Positions 26,255-36,871 of a stretch of DNA of 64,000 bases are shown piece by piece. Each line of letters opens with the position of its first letter. The first letter of the stretch is position 1. The DNA is taken from positions 3,176,423 to 3,240,422 of the forward strand of contig NZ_KZ614145.1 of NCBI RefSeq assembly GCF_002884495.1, read 5' to 3'. This stretch comes from Rummeliibacillus pycnus. Lineage in GTDB: Bacteria; Bacillota; Bacilli; Bacillales_A; Planococcaceae. Both the position numbers and the translations under genes were made by a program. The notes below the pieces were generated by a model. That model made no database searches. It was not told the origin of the DNA and worked only from the letters and a program-made list of their open reading frames with translations.

Positions 26255-27964
26255 ATGGTTAAAACTATGCCAAAAGTTGATGTAGTAACTGTTGGAGTTG
26301 GCTGGACAGGTGGTATCGTTGCTGCAGAATGTACGAAGGCGGGCTTAAAAGTTGTAGGTCTTGAAAGAGGGAAATCACGTGGGACTGTAAACTTTGCCAA
26401 CGTTCATGATGAATATCGATATGCAATTCGTTATGAGTTAATGCAAGATTTATCGAAAGAAACAGTTACTTTCCGCAATAATCGTAGACAAAAGGCATTA
26501 CCAATGCGTCAGTTAGGTTCTTTCTTACTTGGTGAAGGTCTTGGTGGTGCTGGTACTCATTGGAACGGACAAGTATTCCGTTTTTTACCATATGACTTTG
26601 AGATCAAAACAATGACAGATAAAAAGTACGGAAAAAATTTCTTGGGACCTGGTTACCAGTTTCAGGATTGGGGTTTGAATTATGATCAAATGGAACCATA
26701 CTTCGATAAGTTCGAGAAAACTTCAGGGGTTAGTGGTGAAGAGAATCCATTAGGCCCAAAACGTTCTGATAAATATCCAAACAAACCAATGAAGAAAACA
26801 CCTCTACTTCAAAAATTTGAAAAAGCATCACAAAAGTTAGGGTACCACCCATATATGATGCCTTCAGCAAATTTGTCTGCACCATACAAAAACATATATG
26901 GTGAAACAATTAACGCATGCCAATATTGCGGTTTTTGTGAGCGTTTTGGTTGTGAATATGGCGCAAAAGCTACACCAGAAGTAGCAGTTATTCCGGCTGC
27001 TTTGAAAACTGGAAAATATGAAATTCGCTTTGATTCGAATGTTGTTGAAGTTCTTACTAAAGGGGGAAAAGCAACAGGAGTTAGATATATAGATACAGTA
27101 ACAGGTGAAGAATATATTCAACCTGCAGATGTTGTTGTTTTAACTTCATATATGATGAATAATGCAAAGTTATTAATGGTATCAAAAATCGGTACAATGT
27201 ATGATCCTGCTACTGGTAGAGGTACACTTGGACGCAATTATTGCTATCAAATTATGCCGGGAGCAACAGGATTCTTTGATGAACAATTTAATATATTTAT
27301 GGGAGCAGGATCACTAGGTGAATGTTTAGATGACTTTAATGGTGATAACTTCGATCACTCTAAACTTGGATTTATCCACGGTGCAAATATTGCATTAACG
27401 CAATTAGGTCTGCGTCCTATTGGGAATAACCCAACACATATTGATACACCAATATGGGGAGCAGCATTCAAAAAAGATTCTATTACAAACTATACGCGTT
27501 CATTAAGTGTTGGGGGTCAAGGTGCTTCTATTCCTTACAAAGAAAATTTCTTAACTTTAGATACTAGATACAAGGATGTTTATGGTGTTCCATTATTACA
27601 AATAAACTATGACTTCACGGATCAAGATAAGAAATTACACAAATTCATCTCTGCTAAATGTGGAGACATCCTTAAAGAGATGGGGGCTAAAAAAGTTGAA
27701 GTTCGTGCAGATCTTACAAACTACAATATTGTACCTTATCAATCTACTCATAACACAGGTGGAACAGTTATGAGTAAGGCACCAGAAGATGGTGTAGTAA
27801 ATAATTACTTGCAGCATTGGGATTGTGAAAATTTATTTGCAGTAGGCGCAGGAGCTTTTGCGAATAACTCAGGGTATAATCCAACAGACACAGTTGGTGC
27901 TTTATCTTTCCGTTGTGCCGAAGGGATTATTAAATATTCTAAAAAAGGTGGTTCATTAGTTTAA
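26255..27964 (+). CDS. GMC-family FAD dehydrogenase, gluconate 2-dehydrogenase large subunit-like
   Basis: 569 residues. FAD-binding GxGxxG is GVGWTGGIVAAE near residue 16; the GMC C-terminal block HNTGGTVMSKAPEDG and NNSGYNPTDTVGAL hold the usual active-site histidine and asparagine. Four cysteines at 222, 225, 228 and 233 (CQYCGFC-X4-C) match the iron-sulfur ligand region of bacterial FAD glucose/gluconate dehydrogenases. It has no signal peptide, so it probably leaves the cell by hitchhiking on the Tat-signal subunit encoded just upstream. The usual third subunit, a multiheme cytochrome c, is absent, so the electron acceptor is unclear. Sugar or sugar-acid substrate is inferred. Confidence 0.88.
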   Translation: MVKTMPKVDVVTVGVGWTGGIVAAECTKAGLKVVGLERGKSRGTVNFANVHDEYRYAIRYELMQDLSKETVTFRNNRRQKALPMRQLGSFLLGEGLGGAGTHWNGQVFRFLPYDFEIKTMTDKKYGKNFLGPGYQFQDWGLNYDQMEPYFDKFEKTSGVSGEENPLGPKRSDKYPNKPMKKTPLLQKFEKASQKLGYHPYMMPSANLSAPYKNIYGETINACQYCGFCERFGCEYGAKATPEVAVIPAALKTGKYEIRFDSNVVEVLTKGGKATGVRYIDTVTGEEYIQPADVVVLTSYMMNNAKLLMVSKIGTMYDPATGRGTLGRNYCYQIMPGATGFFDEQFNIFMGAGSLGECLDDFNGDNFDHSKLGFIHGANIALTQLGLRPIGNNPTHIDTPIWGAAFKKDSITNYTRSLSVGGQGASIPYKENFLTLDTRYKDVYGVPLLQINYDFTDQDKKLHKFISAKCGDILKEMGAKKVEVRADLTNYNIVPYQSTHNTGGTVMSKAPEDGVVNNYLQHWDCENLFAVGAGAFANNSGYNPTDTVGALSFRCAEGIIKYSKKGGSLV

Positions 27965-28011
27965 TAACAGCTCTGTTATTAAACGAATATCCTTAAAAGG
28001 GAGGATTAGAC

Positions 28012-28212
28012 ATGGGTTTTAGTTCAATCGGCGTTCCGGGGTTAATCGTTATTTTGATAATCGTATTAATCGTTTTCGGGCCAAAAAAATTACCTGAAAT
28101 TGGATCTGCAGTAGGCAAAACTTTTTCAGAATTTAAAAAATCAACTCGAGATTTGATAGACGATGATGAGACAAAAAAGGAAAAATCAACTGCTGATAAA
28201 AAGGAAATATAA
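28012..28212 (+). CDS. tatA: Sec-independent translocase TatA
   Basis: 66 residues. A short N-terminal membrane helix ([17 protein letters not shown]), the [10 protein letters not shown] hinge and an amphipathic helix ([18 protein letters not shown]) are the hallmarks of TatA; the tail is charged. It forms the Tat pore with TatC encoded 15 bases downstream. AAAGGGAGG precedes the ATG. Placement directly after a Tat-signal enzyme subunit suggests a substrate-dedicated TatAC pair like PhoD-TatAdCd of B. subtilis. Confidence 0.95.
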   Translation: MGFSSIGVPGLIVILIIVLIVFGPKKLPEIGSAVGKTFSEFKKSTRDLIDDDETKKEKSTADKKEI

Positions 28213-28227
28213 CTAGAGGGTGTTCGT

Positions 28228-29130
28228 ATGGATCCGTATGAAGAAAATGCAAAAAAAGTACTGAGCCCTTTGGATATGAATAGTAAAGAAGAAATAGAGG
28301 GAACAGTAGGAGAAGAGCTATCCCTTGAATCAGGTAACGCTGAAATTAACTCTCGCTCGCATACTTTAGATGAACAAGAAAACAAGGAAGAAAATTCTTT
28401 AGTTGAAAAGAGTGCAGCTTTTGTTGAACATTTAGCAGATTTAAGAAAACAACTCATAAAAGGTATCGTTATTTTTATATCCTTTTTCATTATAGTGTTG
28501 TCAACTGTGAATTATTGGCTTCCATATGTAACAAGAGGACATAAGCTAGTTATTTTAGGACCGCTTGAAGTGATAAAATTTTATATGTCCATCTCTACAA
28601 CATTGGCACTAGGGCTTTCTTTACCATTCTTGATGCATTTTATATGGACTTTTATTAAACCAGGATTAAAGGAAAACGAAAAAGGATTTCTTGGATTATA
28701 TTCGCCAGTGATGCTTGTATTATTTGTGGTTGGTGTAGCATTCGGCTATTTTATCCTACATCCATTAAGCTATGATTTTCTTGTGGGGATAGGAAAATCA
28801 AATTTTAATGTAATGATTTCAGCTAGTCAGTATATGAGTTTTCTTGTTATGACTACCATTCCAATAGGTTTGATGTTCGAATTACCGATTATAGCAATGT
28901 TTTTATCAACAATAGGTGTATTATCTTCTGTCACAATTAAGAATATCAGAAAATGGGCATACGTTATTATGGCTGTTGTTTCGGCTGTCATTACACCGTC
29001 TCCGGATTTCTTTAGTCAAATTATTTTGCTGATCCCTATGATATTGTTATATGAAATTAGTGTCTTGTTTGTAAAAAGAATTGAACAGAAACAAGCTGGA
29101 AAAATGCAAGAGAAAAGTGCTAATGCATAA
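28228..29130 (+). CDS. tatC: TatC with unusual N-terminal extension
   Basis: 300 residues, about 50-60 more than usual. The conserved TatC core starts at EHLADLRKQL (about residue 69) and has six membrane segments, including FIKPGLKENEKGFL after TM2 and the AVITPSPDFFSQI loop before TM6. Ahead of it are some 65 residues rich in E, D, S and N (EENAKK, KEEIEG, EQENKEEN) with no membrane helix. The ATG at 28228 has GAGGGTG upstream, so the extension appears to be truly translated. TatC recognises twin-arginine signals; the cytosolic extension could help select the dehydrogenase cargo, which is speculation. Confidence 0.93.
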   Translation: MDPYEENAKKVLSPLDMNSKEEIEGTVGEELSLESGNAEINSRSHTLDEQENKEENSLVEKSAAFVEHLADLRKQLIKGIVIFISFFIIVLSTVNYWLPYVTRGHKLVILGPLEVIKFYMSISTTLALGLSLPFLMHFIWTFIKPGLKENEKGFLGLYSPVMLVLFVVGVAFGYFILHPLSYDFLVGIGKSNFNVMISASQYMSFLVMTTIPIGLMFELPIIAMFLSTIGVLSSVTIKNIRKWAYVIMAVVSAVITPSPDFFSQIILLIPMILLYEISVLFVKRIEQKQAGKMQEKSANA

Positions 29131-29212
29131 GTTGTTATTCATTACTACGGTTTGTCTGATAAAAACTAATGATAGGTGAAGAGTTGTTTTAATAATTTGT
29201 ATGAATGGAAGC

Positions 29213-29337
29213 TTGCAAATTAAATTTTAATTGTTACAATGTAACTAAGTTAATAACATGGTTTGAGCAATTGAGAAACCTTTAATAGTCTAAACACGAG
29301 AAAAGTGTGATGGGCTTATTAAGGTTTCTCTTTTTTT
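29213..29337 (+). promoter_or_regulatory. glpD promoter and GlpP-dependent antitermination leader
   Basis: -35 TTGCAA at 29213-29218 and -10 TACAAT at 29235-29240 (16-base spacer). The leader carries AAGTTAATA...TTTGAG (29247-29275), a block shared with the glpF leader. A terminator follows: GAGAAACCTT at 29273-29282 pairs with AAGGTTTCTC at 29321-29330, then seven Ts. In B. subtilis, GlpP bound to glycerol-3-phosphate allows readthrough of such leader terminators. Confidence 0.85.
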
Positions 29338-29359
29338 ATGCTCAAAAAAGGAGGAAAAA

Positions 29360-31006
29360 ATGATGGGTTCAGCTTCTTCATTAAAACGTGCAGAAAACAT
29401 TCAACAACTTCAAAACCAAGAATTCGATTTAGTGGTAATTGGGGGAGGTATTACAGGATCGGGTATCGCGTTAGATGCTACTACTAGAGGGCTAAAAGTG
29501 GCACTAGTAGAAATGCAGGATTTTGCTTCAGGTACATCAAGTCGTTCTACGAAACTTGTTCATGGAGGTTTACGCTATTTAAAACAATTTGAAATAAAAG
29601 AAGTGGCTGATTTGGGAAAGGAGCGTGCCATTGTATACGAAAATGGCCCGCATGTAACAACTCCAGTTTGGATGTTATTACCTTTTCATAAAGGAGGTAC
29701 TTTTGGTAAATTTACAACGTCAATTGGTTTACGTTTATATGATTTCTTGGCAGGAGTTAAAAAAGCAGAACGACGCTCAATGTTAAATGTTAGCGAAACT
29801 ATACAGAAAGAACCTTTGGTAAAAAAAGAGGGATTACTTGGTAGTGGCATTTATGTTGAATATCGTACGGATGATGCAAGACTTACAATTGAAGTCGCAA
29901 AAGCAGCAATTGAATACGGAGCTGTTATGTTGAATTATGTAAAAGCAACAAGCTTTGTCTATAGCAACAATCATCAACTCGTTGGGGTAGAGGCAACAGA
30001 TGAAGTAACGGGTGAAAAATTTAAAATAAAAGCCAAAAAAGTTGTAAATGCTGCCGGACCTTGGGTAGATAAAGTTAGAGGATTCGACGGAAACCAAAAT
30101 GGTAAACACTTGATACTTTCAAAAGGTGTGCATATTGTTTTTGATGAAGCAAAATTCCCGTTGCATCAAGCTGTATATTTTGATACACCTGATGGACGAA
30201 TGGTGTTTGCAATTCCTCGAAATGGGAAAACATATGTTGGAACTACCGATACTTTTTATAACGGAGATCCTAAAATAATGAAAGTTGCGCAATCGGACCG
30301 TGATTACCTTATGAATGCTATTCACTATATGTTTCCAGACGTCAACGTAACCGATGCAGATATTGAATCAAGTTGGGCTGGAGTCCGCCCATTAATCCAT
30401 GAAGAAGGTAAGAATCCTTCTGAAATTTCACGTAAGGATGAGGTTTGGGAATCTGCATCAGGATTAGTCACAATTGCAGGTGGTAAATTAACAGGATATA
30501 GGAAAATGGCTGAAACAGTAGTAGACCAAATTGCACGGGAGTTACAGGAAAAGTTCCATATTAAATCTTCTCCATGTGTTACAAAAAATTTACCTATTTC
30601 CGGTGGTAATATAGGAGGGGCAAAAAACTTAGAAAAACTGATTGAATTAAAAAGTTTAGAGGCTCAAAAATTAGGCCTATCCCAAGAAGAAGCAACAAAG
30701 TTAGCTCATCATTACGGTGCAAATATTGACCAAGTACTTGAATATGTAAAAGAAGGACATAAGGTACTTCCAAAAGGTATTTATGCTCAATTACGATATG
30801 GGATTGAACATGAATTAGTTGTACATCCTGTTGATTTCTTAGTACGTAGAACTGGGAATATGTTTTTTAATATTGCAAGTGTTATCGAATATAAAGATAG
30901 TATTATAAAAGAAATGGCAACAATTTTTAATTGGAATAAGGATGTTTACAAGAAATATGAACATGAATTATTAGAAGAAATCAGGAAAGCTACCATTGCA
31001 TACTAA
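29360..31006 (+). CDS. glpD: Aerobic glycerol-3-phosphate dehydrogenase GlpD
   Basis: 548 residues, the usual 540-560. The FAD-binding Rossmann start is [20 protein letters not shown] near residue 25, followed by the GlpD-specific [19 protein letters not shown] and [23 protein letters not shown] in the middle. The C-terminal DAO_C domain covers about the last 120 residues. It oxidises glycerol-3-phosphate to dihydroxyacetone phosphate at the membrane face and feeds quinone. AAAAAGGAGG lies before ATG ATG (29360/29363). Separated from glpP by 41 bases; the leader shows GlpP control. Confidence 0.96.
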   Translation: MMGSASSLKRAENIQQLQNQEFDLVVIGGGITGSGIALDATTRGLKVALVEMQDFASGTSSRSTKLVHGGLRYLKQFEIKEVADLGKERAIVYENGPHVTTPVWMLLPFHKGGTFGKFTTSIGLRLYDFLAGVKKAERRSMLNVSETIQKEPLVKKEGLLGSGIYVEYRTDDARLTIEVAKAAIEYGAVMLNYVKATSFVYSNNHQLVGVEATDEVTGEKFKIKAKKVVNAAGPWVDKVRGFDGNQNGKHLILSKGVHIVFDEAKFPLHQAVYFDTPDGRMVFAIPRNGKTYVGTTDTFYNGDPKIMKVAQSDRDYLMNAIHYMFPDVNVTDADIESSWAGVRPLIHEEGKNPSEISRKDEVWESASGLVTIAGGKLTGYRKMAETVVDQIARELQEKFHIKSSPCVTKNLPISGGNIGGAKNLEKLIELKSLEAQKLGLSQEEATKLAHHYGANIDQVLEYVKEGHKVLPKGIYAQLRYGIEHELVVHPVDFLVRRTGNMFFNIASVIEYKDSIIKEMATIFNWNKDVYKKYEHELLEEIRKATIAY

Positions 31007-31047
31007 TGTTATAGTACAATAGGTAAGTAACTCAAGGAGATTATAAA

Positions 31048-31602
31048 ATGCCTTTAGAAGAACAGCGTATAATACCAGCAGCACGCTCCATAAAACAGTT
31101 TGATCGTGTGTTGCGGAGTCCGTTTGAATATGTCGTATTATTAGAAACACATATTAGTCAGCTACCTTTGCTTAAACAATTAGCGGTAAAGAATAATAAG
31201 AAACTCATTATTCATGCTGACTTAATTCATGGATTGAAAACAGATAATTTTGCAGCTGATTATCTATGTAATGATATTAAACCCGCAGGTATTATCTCTA
31301 CACGTTCTAATATGATTTTAAAAGCCAAGGTAAAAGGGATTATTGCAATTCAACGTGTATTTTTGATTGATACAATTGCTTTAGATAAGAGTTACTCATT
31401 GATTGAACAGACATCGCCAGACTATATTGAATTACTACCAGGAATAATTCCGGATATGATTCACGAGGTCCATGCCTATACTAAGATACCTGTAATCACA
31501 GGAGGATTAGTCAGAAGTGAACAACATGTTCAGCAAGCTTTAGAAGCAGGTGCAATAGCCGTGACGACTTCCAGAAAAGAATTGTGGGAACGTTTTCAAT
31601 AA
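31048..31602 (+). CDS. glpP: Glycerol-3-phosphate-responsive antiterminator GlpP
   Basis: 184 residues, the normal size. GIISTRSNMILKAKVKGIIAIQRVFLIDT and PDYIELLPGIIPDMI with VITGGLVRSEQHVQQALEAGAIAVTTSRKELW are characteristic of the GlpP family, which has a TIM-barrel-like fold. It binds glycerol-3-phosphate and acts on the leaders of glpD and glpF, both found here with intrinsic terminators. CAAGGAG lies before the ATG. The order glpD-glpP-glpF-glpK differs from the B. subtilis order glpP-glpF-glpK-glpD. Confidence 0.95.
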   Translation: MPLEEQRIIPAARSIKQFDRVLRSPFEYVVLLETHISQLPLLKQLAVKNNKKLIIHADLIHGLKTDNFAADYLCNDIKPAGIISTRSNMILKAKVKGIIAIQRVFLIDTIALDKSYSLIEQTSPDYIELLPGIIPDMIHEVHAYTKIPVITGGLVRSEQHVQQALEAGAIAVTTSRKELWERFQ

Positions 31603-31606
31603 AGTG

Positions 31607-31725
31607 TTGACGAATGGCTTAACTATCTATAAAATGGCAATTAAGTTAATAGCTGTGGTTGAGTTTAGGAGTCCGCATTTAAAGAAATAGCATAAGTTTG
31701 CTATTTCTTTAAATGTGGTTTTTTT
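31607..31725 (+). promoter_or_regulatory. glpF promoter and GlpP-dependent antitermination leader
   Basis: -35 TTGACG at 31607-31612, 17-base spacer, -10 TAAAAT at 31630-31635. AAGTTAATA..GGTTGAG at 31643-31671 matches the block in the glpD leader. The terminator is a 16-bp perfect stem starting CATTTAAAGAAATAGC (31676-31691 with 31700-31715), followed by GTGGTTTTTTT. Confidence 0.87.
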
Positions 31726-31760
31726 ATTCGCCACAATTATCACAAAAGGGGGAATTTTAC

Positions 31761-32558
31761 ATGTCCACATTTACAGCAGAGTTAGTTGGTACAATGATAT
31801 TAATTTTATTTGGAGGAGGCGTTGTAGCCAGTGTTTCTCTAAATAAATCAAAAGGATTTGGAGGCGGTTGGGTAGTTATTACTCTTGCTTGGGGTCTTGC
31901 TGTTTCTATGGGTGCATATGCTGTAGGAGGAATAAGTGGTGCTCATTTGAATCCGGCTCTAACCATCGCATTAGCGACGATAGGGAAGTTTCCATGGTCA
32001 GACGTTCCAATGTATATTTTAGCTCAGATGCTTGGAGCTTTTCTTGGTGCAGTATTGGTTTATTTTGTATACTTACCGCATTGGAGTGCAACAAACGATT
32101 CAGAAGCCAAATTATCTGTATTTAGCACAATGCCTGCTATTTATAGTCCATTATCTAATCTAATCACTGAAATAATCGGAACTTTTGTGTTAGTTCTTGG
32201 GATTTTAGCGATTGGTACTAATAAAATGACTGATGGTTTAAATCCATTTGTTGTAGGATTATTAATTGTAGTAATTGGGATGGCTCTAGGAGGTCCTACT
32301 GGATATGCGATTAATCCAGCTCGTGATCTTGGTCCACGTATAGCACACTTTATCCTACCAATTCCGGGTAAAAGAGATTCAGGTTGGGGTTATGCTTGGG
32401 TACCTATTGTAGGTCCAATTATTGGTGGTGTTTTTGGTGCACTATTTTATCAACAGATTTTTGAAGGCAAATCTAGTGTTTTATTTTGGGTAGTGCTTGT
32501 CATTATTTTAGTAATCTTTATAGGTGCTCAATCAACGGTAAAAAAAGTAGAAAAATAA
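31761..32558 (+). CDS. glpF: Glycerol facilitator GlpF (aquaglyceroporin)
   Basis: 265 residues from ATG 31761, selected because AAAGGGGGAAT lies just upstream; earlier in-frame codons overlap the terminator and are excluded. Six membrane segments and the two NPA half-helices of the MIP family are present: HLNPALTIALA and INPARDLGPR. The D after the second NPA (NPARD) marks glycerol-conducting members. It lets glycerol diffuse in for capture by GlpK, encoded 20 bases downstream. Expression should depend on GlpP readthrough of the leader. Confidence 0.95.
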   Translation: MSTFTAELVGTMILILFGGGVVASVSLNKSKGFGGGWVVITLAWGLAVSMGAYAVGGISGAHLNPALTIALATIGKFPWSDVPMYILAQMLGAFLGAVLVYFVYLPHWSATNDSEAKLSVFSTMPAIYSPLSNLITEIIGTFVLVLGILAIGTNKMTDGLNPFVVGLLIVVIGMALGGPTGYAINPARDLGPRIAHFILPIPGKRDSGWGYAWVPIVGPIIGGVFGALFYQQIFEGKSSVLFWVVLVIILVIFIGAQSTVKKVEK

Positions 32559-32563
32559 TATAA

Positions 32564-34072
<1,509 letters not shown>

Positions 34073-34115
34073 CCCTACAGAGAAGTCTTTATATGAGAGT
34101 TTGAGGATAGAAAAA

Positions 34116-34157
34116 GTTAGCTTGCTACTTGATGGTAGCAAGCTATTTTTATTTTGT
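34116..34157. terminator. Bidirectional terminator between glpK and the MazG-like gene
   Basis: TAGCTTGCTAC / GTAGCAAGCTA stem with TTGATG loop, flanked by TTTTTATTTT on the right and AAAA on the left. Confidence 0.9.
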
Positions 34158-34457
34158 TGTATTTTCAGGAAGCGGATATTTAATTGCGTTTTTTATCAAT
34201 TTCTCTTTCACTGCTTTTTCTAAATCGACGTGCATACAATCAGCCATCTGAATAAGATATATTAAGACATCTGCCATTTCTTCGATAATCGCCTGTTTAT
34301 CTTTTGCAATGGATTCTTCAGCAGTTGTCCATTGAAAACATTCTAGCAACTCGTTTGCTTCAAGTGAAATGGATATCGCTAGATTTTTTGCATCATGGTT
34401 GCCATCCCAGCCACGATCATTGCGGAACTTTAAAACTTCTTTCGTTATTTCTTGCAT
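34149..34457 (-). CDS. MazG-like nucleotide pyrophosphohydrolase
   Basis: About 102 residues from ATG 34457; a GTG at 34469 is also in frame but sits inside GAAAGTGGG, the probable ribosome site. The all-alpha NTP-pyrophosphohydrolase motifs are present: ISLEANELLECFQW (ExxE) and EEMADVLIYLIQMAD (ExxxD) as metal ligands. These small single-domain MazG-like proteins (also called RS21-C6/iMazG type) hydrolyse non-canonical dNTPs. It converges on glpK, sharing a terminator. Confidence 0.88.
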   Translation of the reverse strand: MQEITKEVLKFRNDRGWDGNHDAKNLAISISLEANELLECFQWTTAEESIAKDKQAIIEEMADVLIYLIQMADCMHVDLEKAVKEKLIKNAIKYPLPENTTK

Positions 34458-34556
34458 ATTGTAACCCACTTTCGATAAAGAATATAATAAGTTAATTATA
34501 TAGAACTTTGTCGAAATATACAGTTGCTACTAAATGTTTAAAAGGACGGGATTTTG

Positions 34557-35705
34557 ATGAAAACACAATTGAAGGATATAGAGCCGAGGCTAAATGAGAT
34601 ATTTGACTACTTACATGCTAATCCGGAGATTGCTTGGCAAGAATATAATACGACAACTTATATCACCAATCTTTTAAAGCAAGAAGGCTATGAGGTGCAT
34701 ACCTTTTCAAATAGCACAGGATTGTATGTAGAAATTGGTCATGGTAAACCAGTTATTGGTTTACGTACAGATATGGATGCATTATTGCAAGAAGTGGATG
34801 GGGAAATGCGGGCAAATCATTCTTGTGGACATGATGGGCATATGACTATGATTATAGGTGTGCTTTTAATGATCAAAAAACTGAAAACACAATTTAAGGG
34901 TACTTTACGAGTATTATTCCAACCAGCTGAAGAAAAAGGAGAAGGTGCACTATCATTTGTAGAAAGAGGTCTTATAGATGATATCGATTATTTGTTTGGT
35001 GTTCATTTAAGACCTATTCAAGAACTTAAGGATGGTACATTTTCTCCAGCTTTACATCATGGTGCATCAATGATGATTGCTGCCGAAATATATGGAGTAG
35101 AAGCACATGCAGCTAGACCGCATTTGGGTAAAAATGCGATTGAAATTGGTAGTAGCTTAGTTGAATCATTGAAATCAATTCATATTGACACGATGATTCC
35201 TTATTCAGTTAAAGTAACAAAATTTCATTCAGGAGGAGAAGCAGGGAATATTATTCCTGGAAAAGCTTTTATTAATCTAGATGTGAGGGCTCAGACCAAC
35301 GAAGGAATGAAAGTGTTAGTGGAGGACATTCATCGGATAGTTGAAGCAGTGAGTACTTTATATGATGCGAAAATTGTTTTAAAAGTTTTGACGGATATTG
35401 CTGCAGCAAAAGTGGATGAGGATGCTCAGGAAATTTTAGAACATGCCATTATTCAGTCAGTCGGCCTGAAAAAAGTACGACCACCTCTTTTTACACCAGG
35501 AGGGGAGGATTTTCATTTTTATACAAAGCAACGTCCTGATGTGAAGACAACAATGCTAGGCGTAGGATGTGGCTTAACACCAGGATTGCACCATCCAAAC
35601 ATGACGTTTAATAGAAAACAACTAATTACAGGAGTAGAGATTCTAACACGTACCGTTTTATGTGCATTTGAATATGTAAAATTAAAACAAGAAACTACAC
35701 AATAA
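34557..35705 (+). CDS. M20-family amidohydrolase / N-acyl-amino-acid deacylase
   Basis: 382 residues from ATG 34557 (the preceding in-frame TTG is adjacent). Metal-ligand motifs of the M20D aminoacylase branch are clear: [23 protein letters not shown] (Cys and His ligands) near residue 90, [11 protein letters not shown] near 125 and a final histidine in GLHHPNM near 350. It removes acyl groups from N-acyl amino acids or related amides. It is immediately followed (about 10-20 bases) by an enolase-superfamily racemase/OSBS gene. That pairing is known from the N-succinylamino-acid racemase pathway of Geobacillus, where a desuccinylase of this family releases the L-amino acid. Confidence 0.87.
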   Translation: MKTQLKDIEPRLNEIFDYLHANPEIAWQEYNTTTYITNLLKQEGYEVHTFSNSTGLYVEIGHGKPVIGLRTDMDALLQEVDGEMRANHSCGHDGHMTMIIGVLLMIKKLKTQFKGTLRVLFQPAEEKGEGALSFVERGLIDDIDYLFGVHLRPIQELKDGTFSPALHHGASMMIAAEIYGVEAHAARPHLGKNAIEIGSSLVESLKSIHIDTMIPYSVKVTKFHSGGEAGNIIPGKAFINLDVRAQTNEGMKVLVEDIHRIVEAVSTLYDAKIVLKVLTDIAAAKVDEDAQEILEHAIIQSVGLKKVRPPLFTPGGEDFHFYTKQRPDVKTTMLGVGCGLTPGLHHPNMTFNRKQLITGVEILTRTVLCAFEYVKLKQETTQ

Positions 35706-35724
35706 AGATAGGAGAGTGGTGACG

Positions 35725-36831
35725 TTGAAGATTGATCATGTGACCATTCGACAACTGAAAATGCGTATGAAATCACCATTTGTCACAAGCTTCGGTTCAG
35801 TACAGGAGAAACAATTTTTAATTGTAGAAGTAAAAGATGCAAATGGTTTAGCAGGCTATGGAGAGGGTGTAGCTTTTGAAGTACCTTGGTATACAGAAGA
35901 AACGTTAAAAACAAGTTTGCATATATTAAACGATTTTCTTATACCAATGGTATTGCATAAGGAAATAGGACATCCATCTGAAGTAAGTAAACTATTCCAT
36001 GTAATTCGCCGTAACAATATGGCCAAGGCGGCTATGGAGACGGCAATATGGGACTTATATGCAAAGCAAAATAATCTACCTTTAGCAACAGCATTAGGTG
36101 GAATAAGACAGACTATTGAGGTAGGAGTAAGTATTGGTATTCAACCAACAAATGCAGAACTTTACGGGAAAATTGAGCATGCTTTAAACGAAGGGTATAA
36201 GCGCATAAAGGTAAAAATAAAACCCGGATTAGATGTATCGCTTATTCGAGCTATACGTGATCGATATCCAGATGTTCCTTTAATGGCAGATGCAAATTCT
36301 TCTTATACATTAGAGGATATGCCCATATTAAAAGAACTAGATCAATACAACCTATTAATGATTGAACAGCCTTTAGCAGCGGATGATATCTTGGAACATG
36401 CAAAATTGCAACGTCAAATCAAAACACCTATCTGTTTGGATGAGAGTATTTGTTCTTATGATGATGCTAAAACAGCCATTGAACTAGGAAGTTGTGGCGT
36501 GATCAATATTAAATATGCTCGTGTTGGTGGTTTAACGGAAGCAAAAGATATTCATGATTTGTGCGAAGAAAATAATATTAAGGTTTGGTGTGGTGGAATG
36601 TTGGAGGCTGGTGTAGGTAGAGCTCACGCTGTAGCACTAACTACTTTATCAAATTTTGTACTGCCAGGGGATACAGCTGGATCTAACCATTATTGGGAAG
36701 AAGATATTATTGAGCCTGAAGTCAAAGTAAATGCAGGGCTAATTCATATTCCACAAGAACCAGGAATAGGTTATCGAATTAATTACGCAGCATTAGAACG
36801 CTATACGGTGAAACAATATCAATATCGTTAA
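35725..36831 (+). CDS. Enolase-superfamily N-acyl/N-succinyl-amino-acid racemase or o-succinylbenzoate synthase
   Basis: About 368 residues. The start is TTG 35725 (10 bases after AGGAG) or GTG 35719; both are in frame. The MLE-subgroup catalytic set is complete: KxK in RIKVKIKPG near residue 160, D in MADANSS, E in MIEQPL, D in CLDESI, and K in NIKYARVGG. Members are annotated MenC but many are bifunctional N-succinylamino-acid racemases. No menaquinone genes are nearby, whereas an M20 deacylase is, so an amino-acid racemisation role is more likely than quinone synthesis. That choice is inference. Confidence 0.85.
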   Translation: MKIDHVTIRQLKMRMKSPFVTSFGSVQEKQFLIVEVKDANGLAGYGEGVAFEVPWYTEETLKTSLHILNDFLIPMVLHKEIGHPSEVSKLFHVIRRNNMAKAAMETAIWDLYAKQNNLPLATALGGIRQTIEVGVSIGIQPTNAELYGKIEHALNEGYKRIKVKIKPGLDVSLIRAIRDRYPDVPLMADANSSYTLEDMPILKELDQYNLLMIEQPLAADDILEHAKLQRQIKTPICLDESICSYDDAKTAIELGSCGVINIKYARVGGLTEAKDIHDLCEENNIKVWCGGMLEAGVGRAHAVALTTLSNFVLPGDTAGSNHYWEEDIIEPEVKVNAGLIHIPQEPGIGYRINYAALERYTVKQYQYR

Positions 36832-36871
36832 AAAGGGTTCTGTTAAGTAATATTTTTTAATAAAGTCAAAA

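Noticed and set aside
35725-36831. MenC dedicated to menaquinone synthesis
   Set aside because: The neighbours are not menaquinone genes, and the adjacent M20 deacylase fits an N-acyl amino-acid pathway better. The active site alone cannot decide, so the call is left open rather than named menC.
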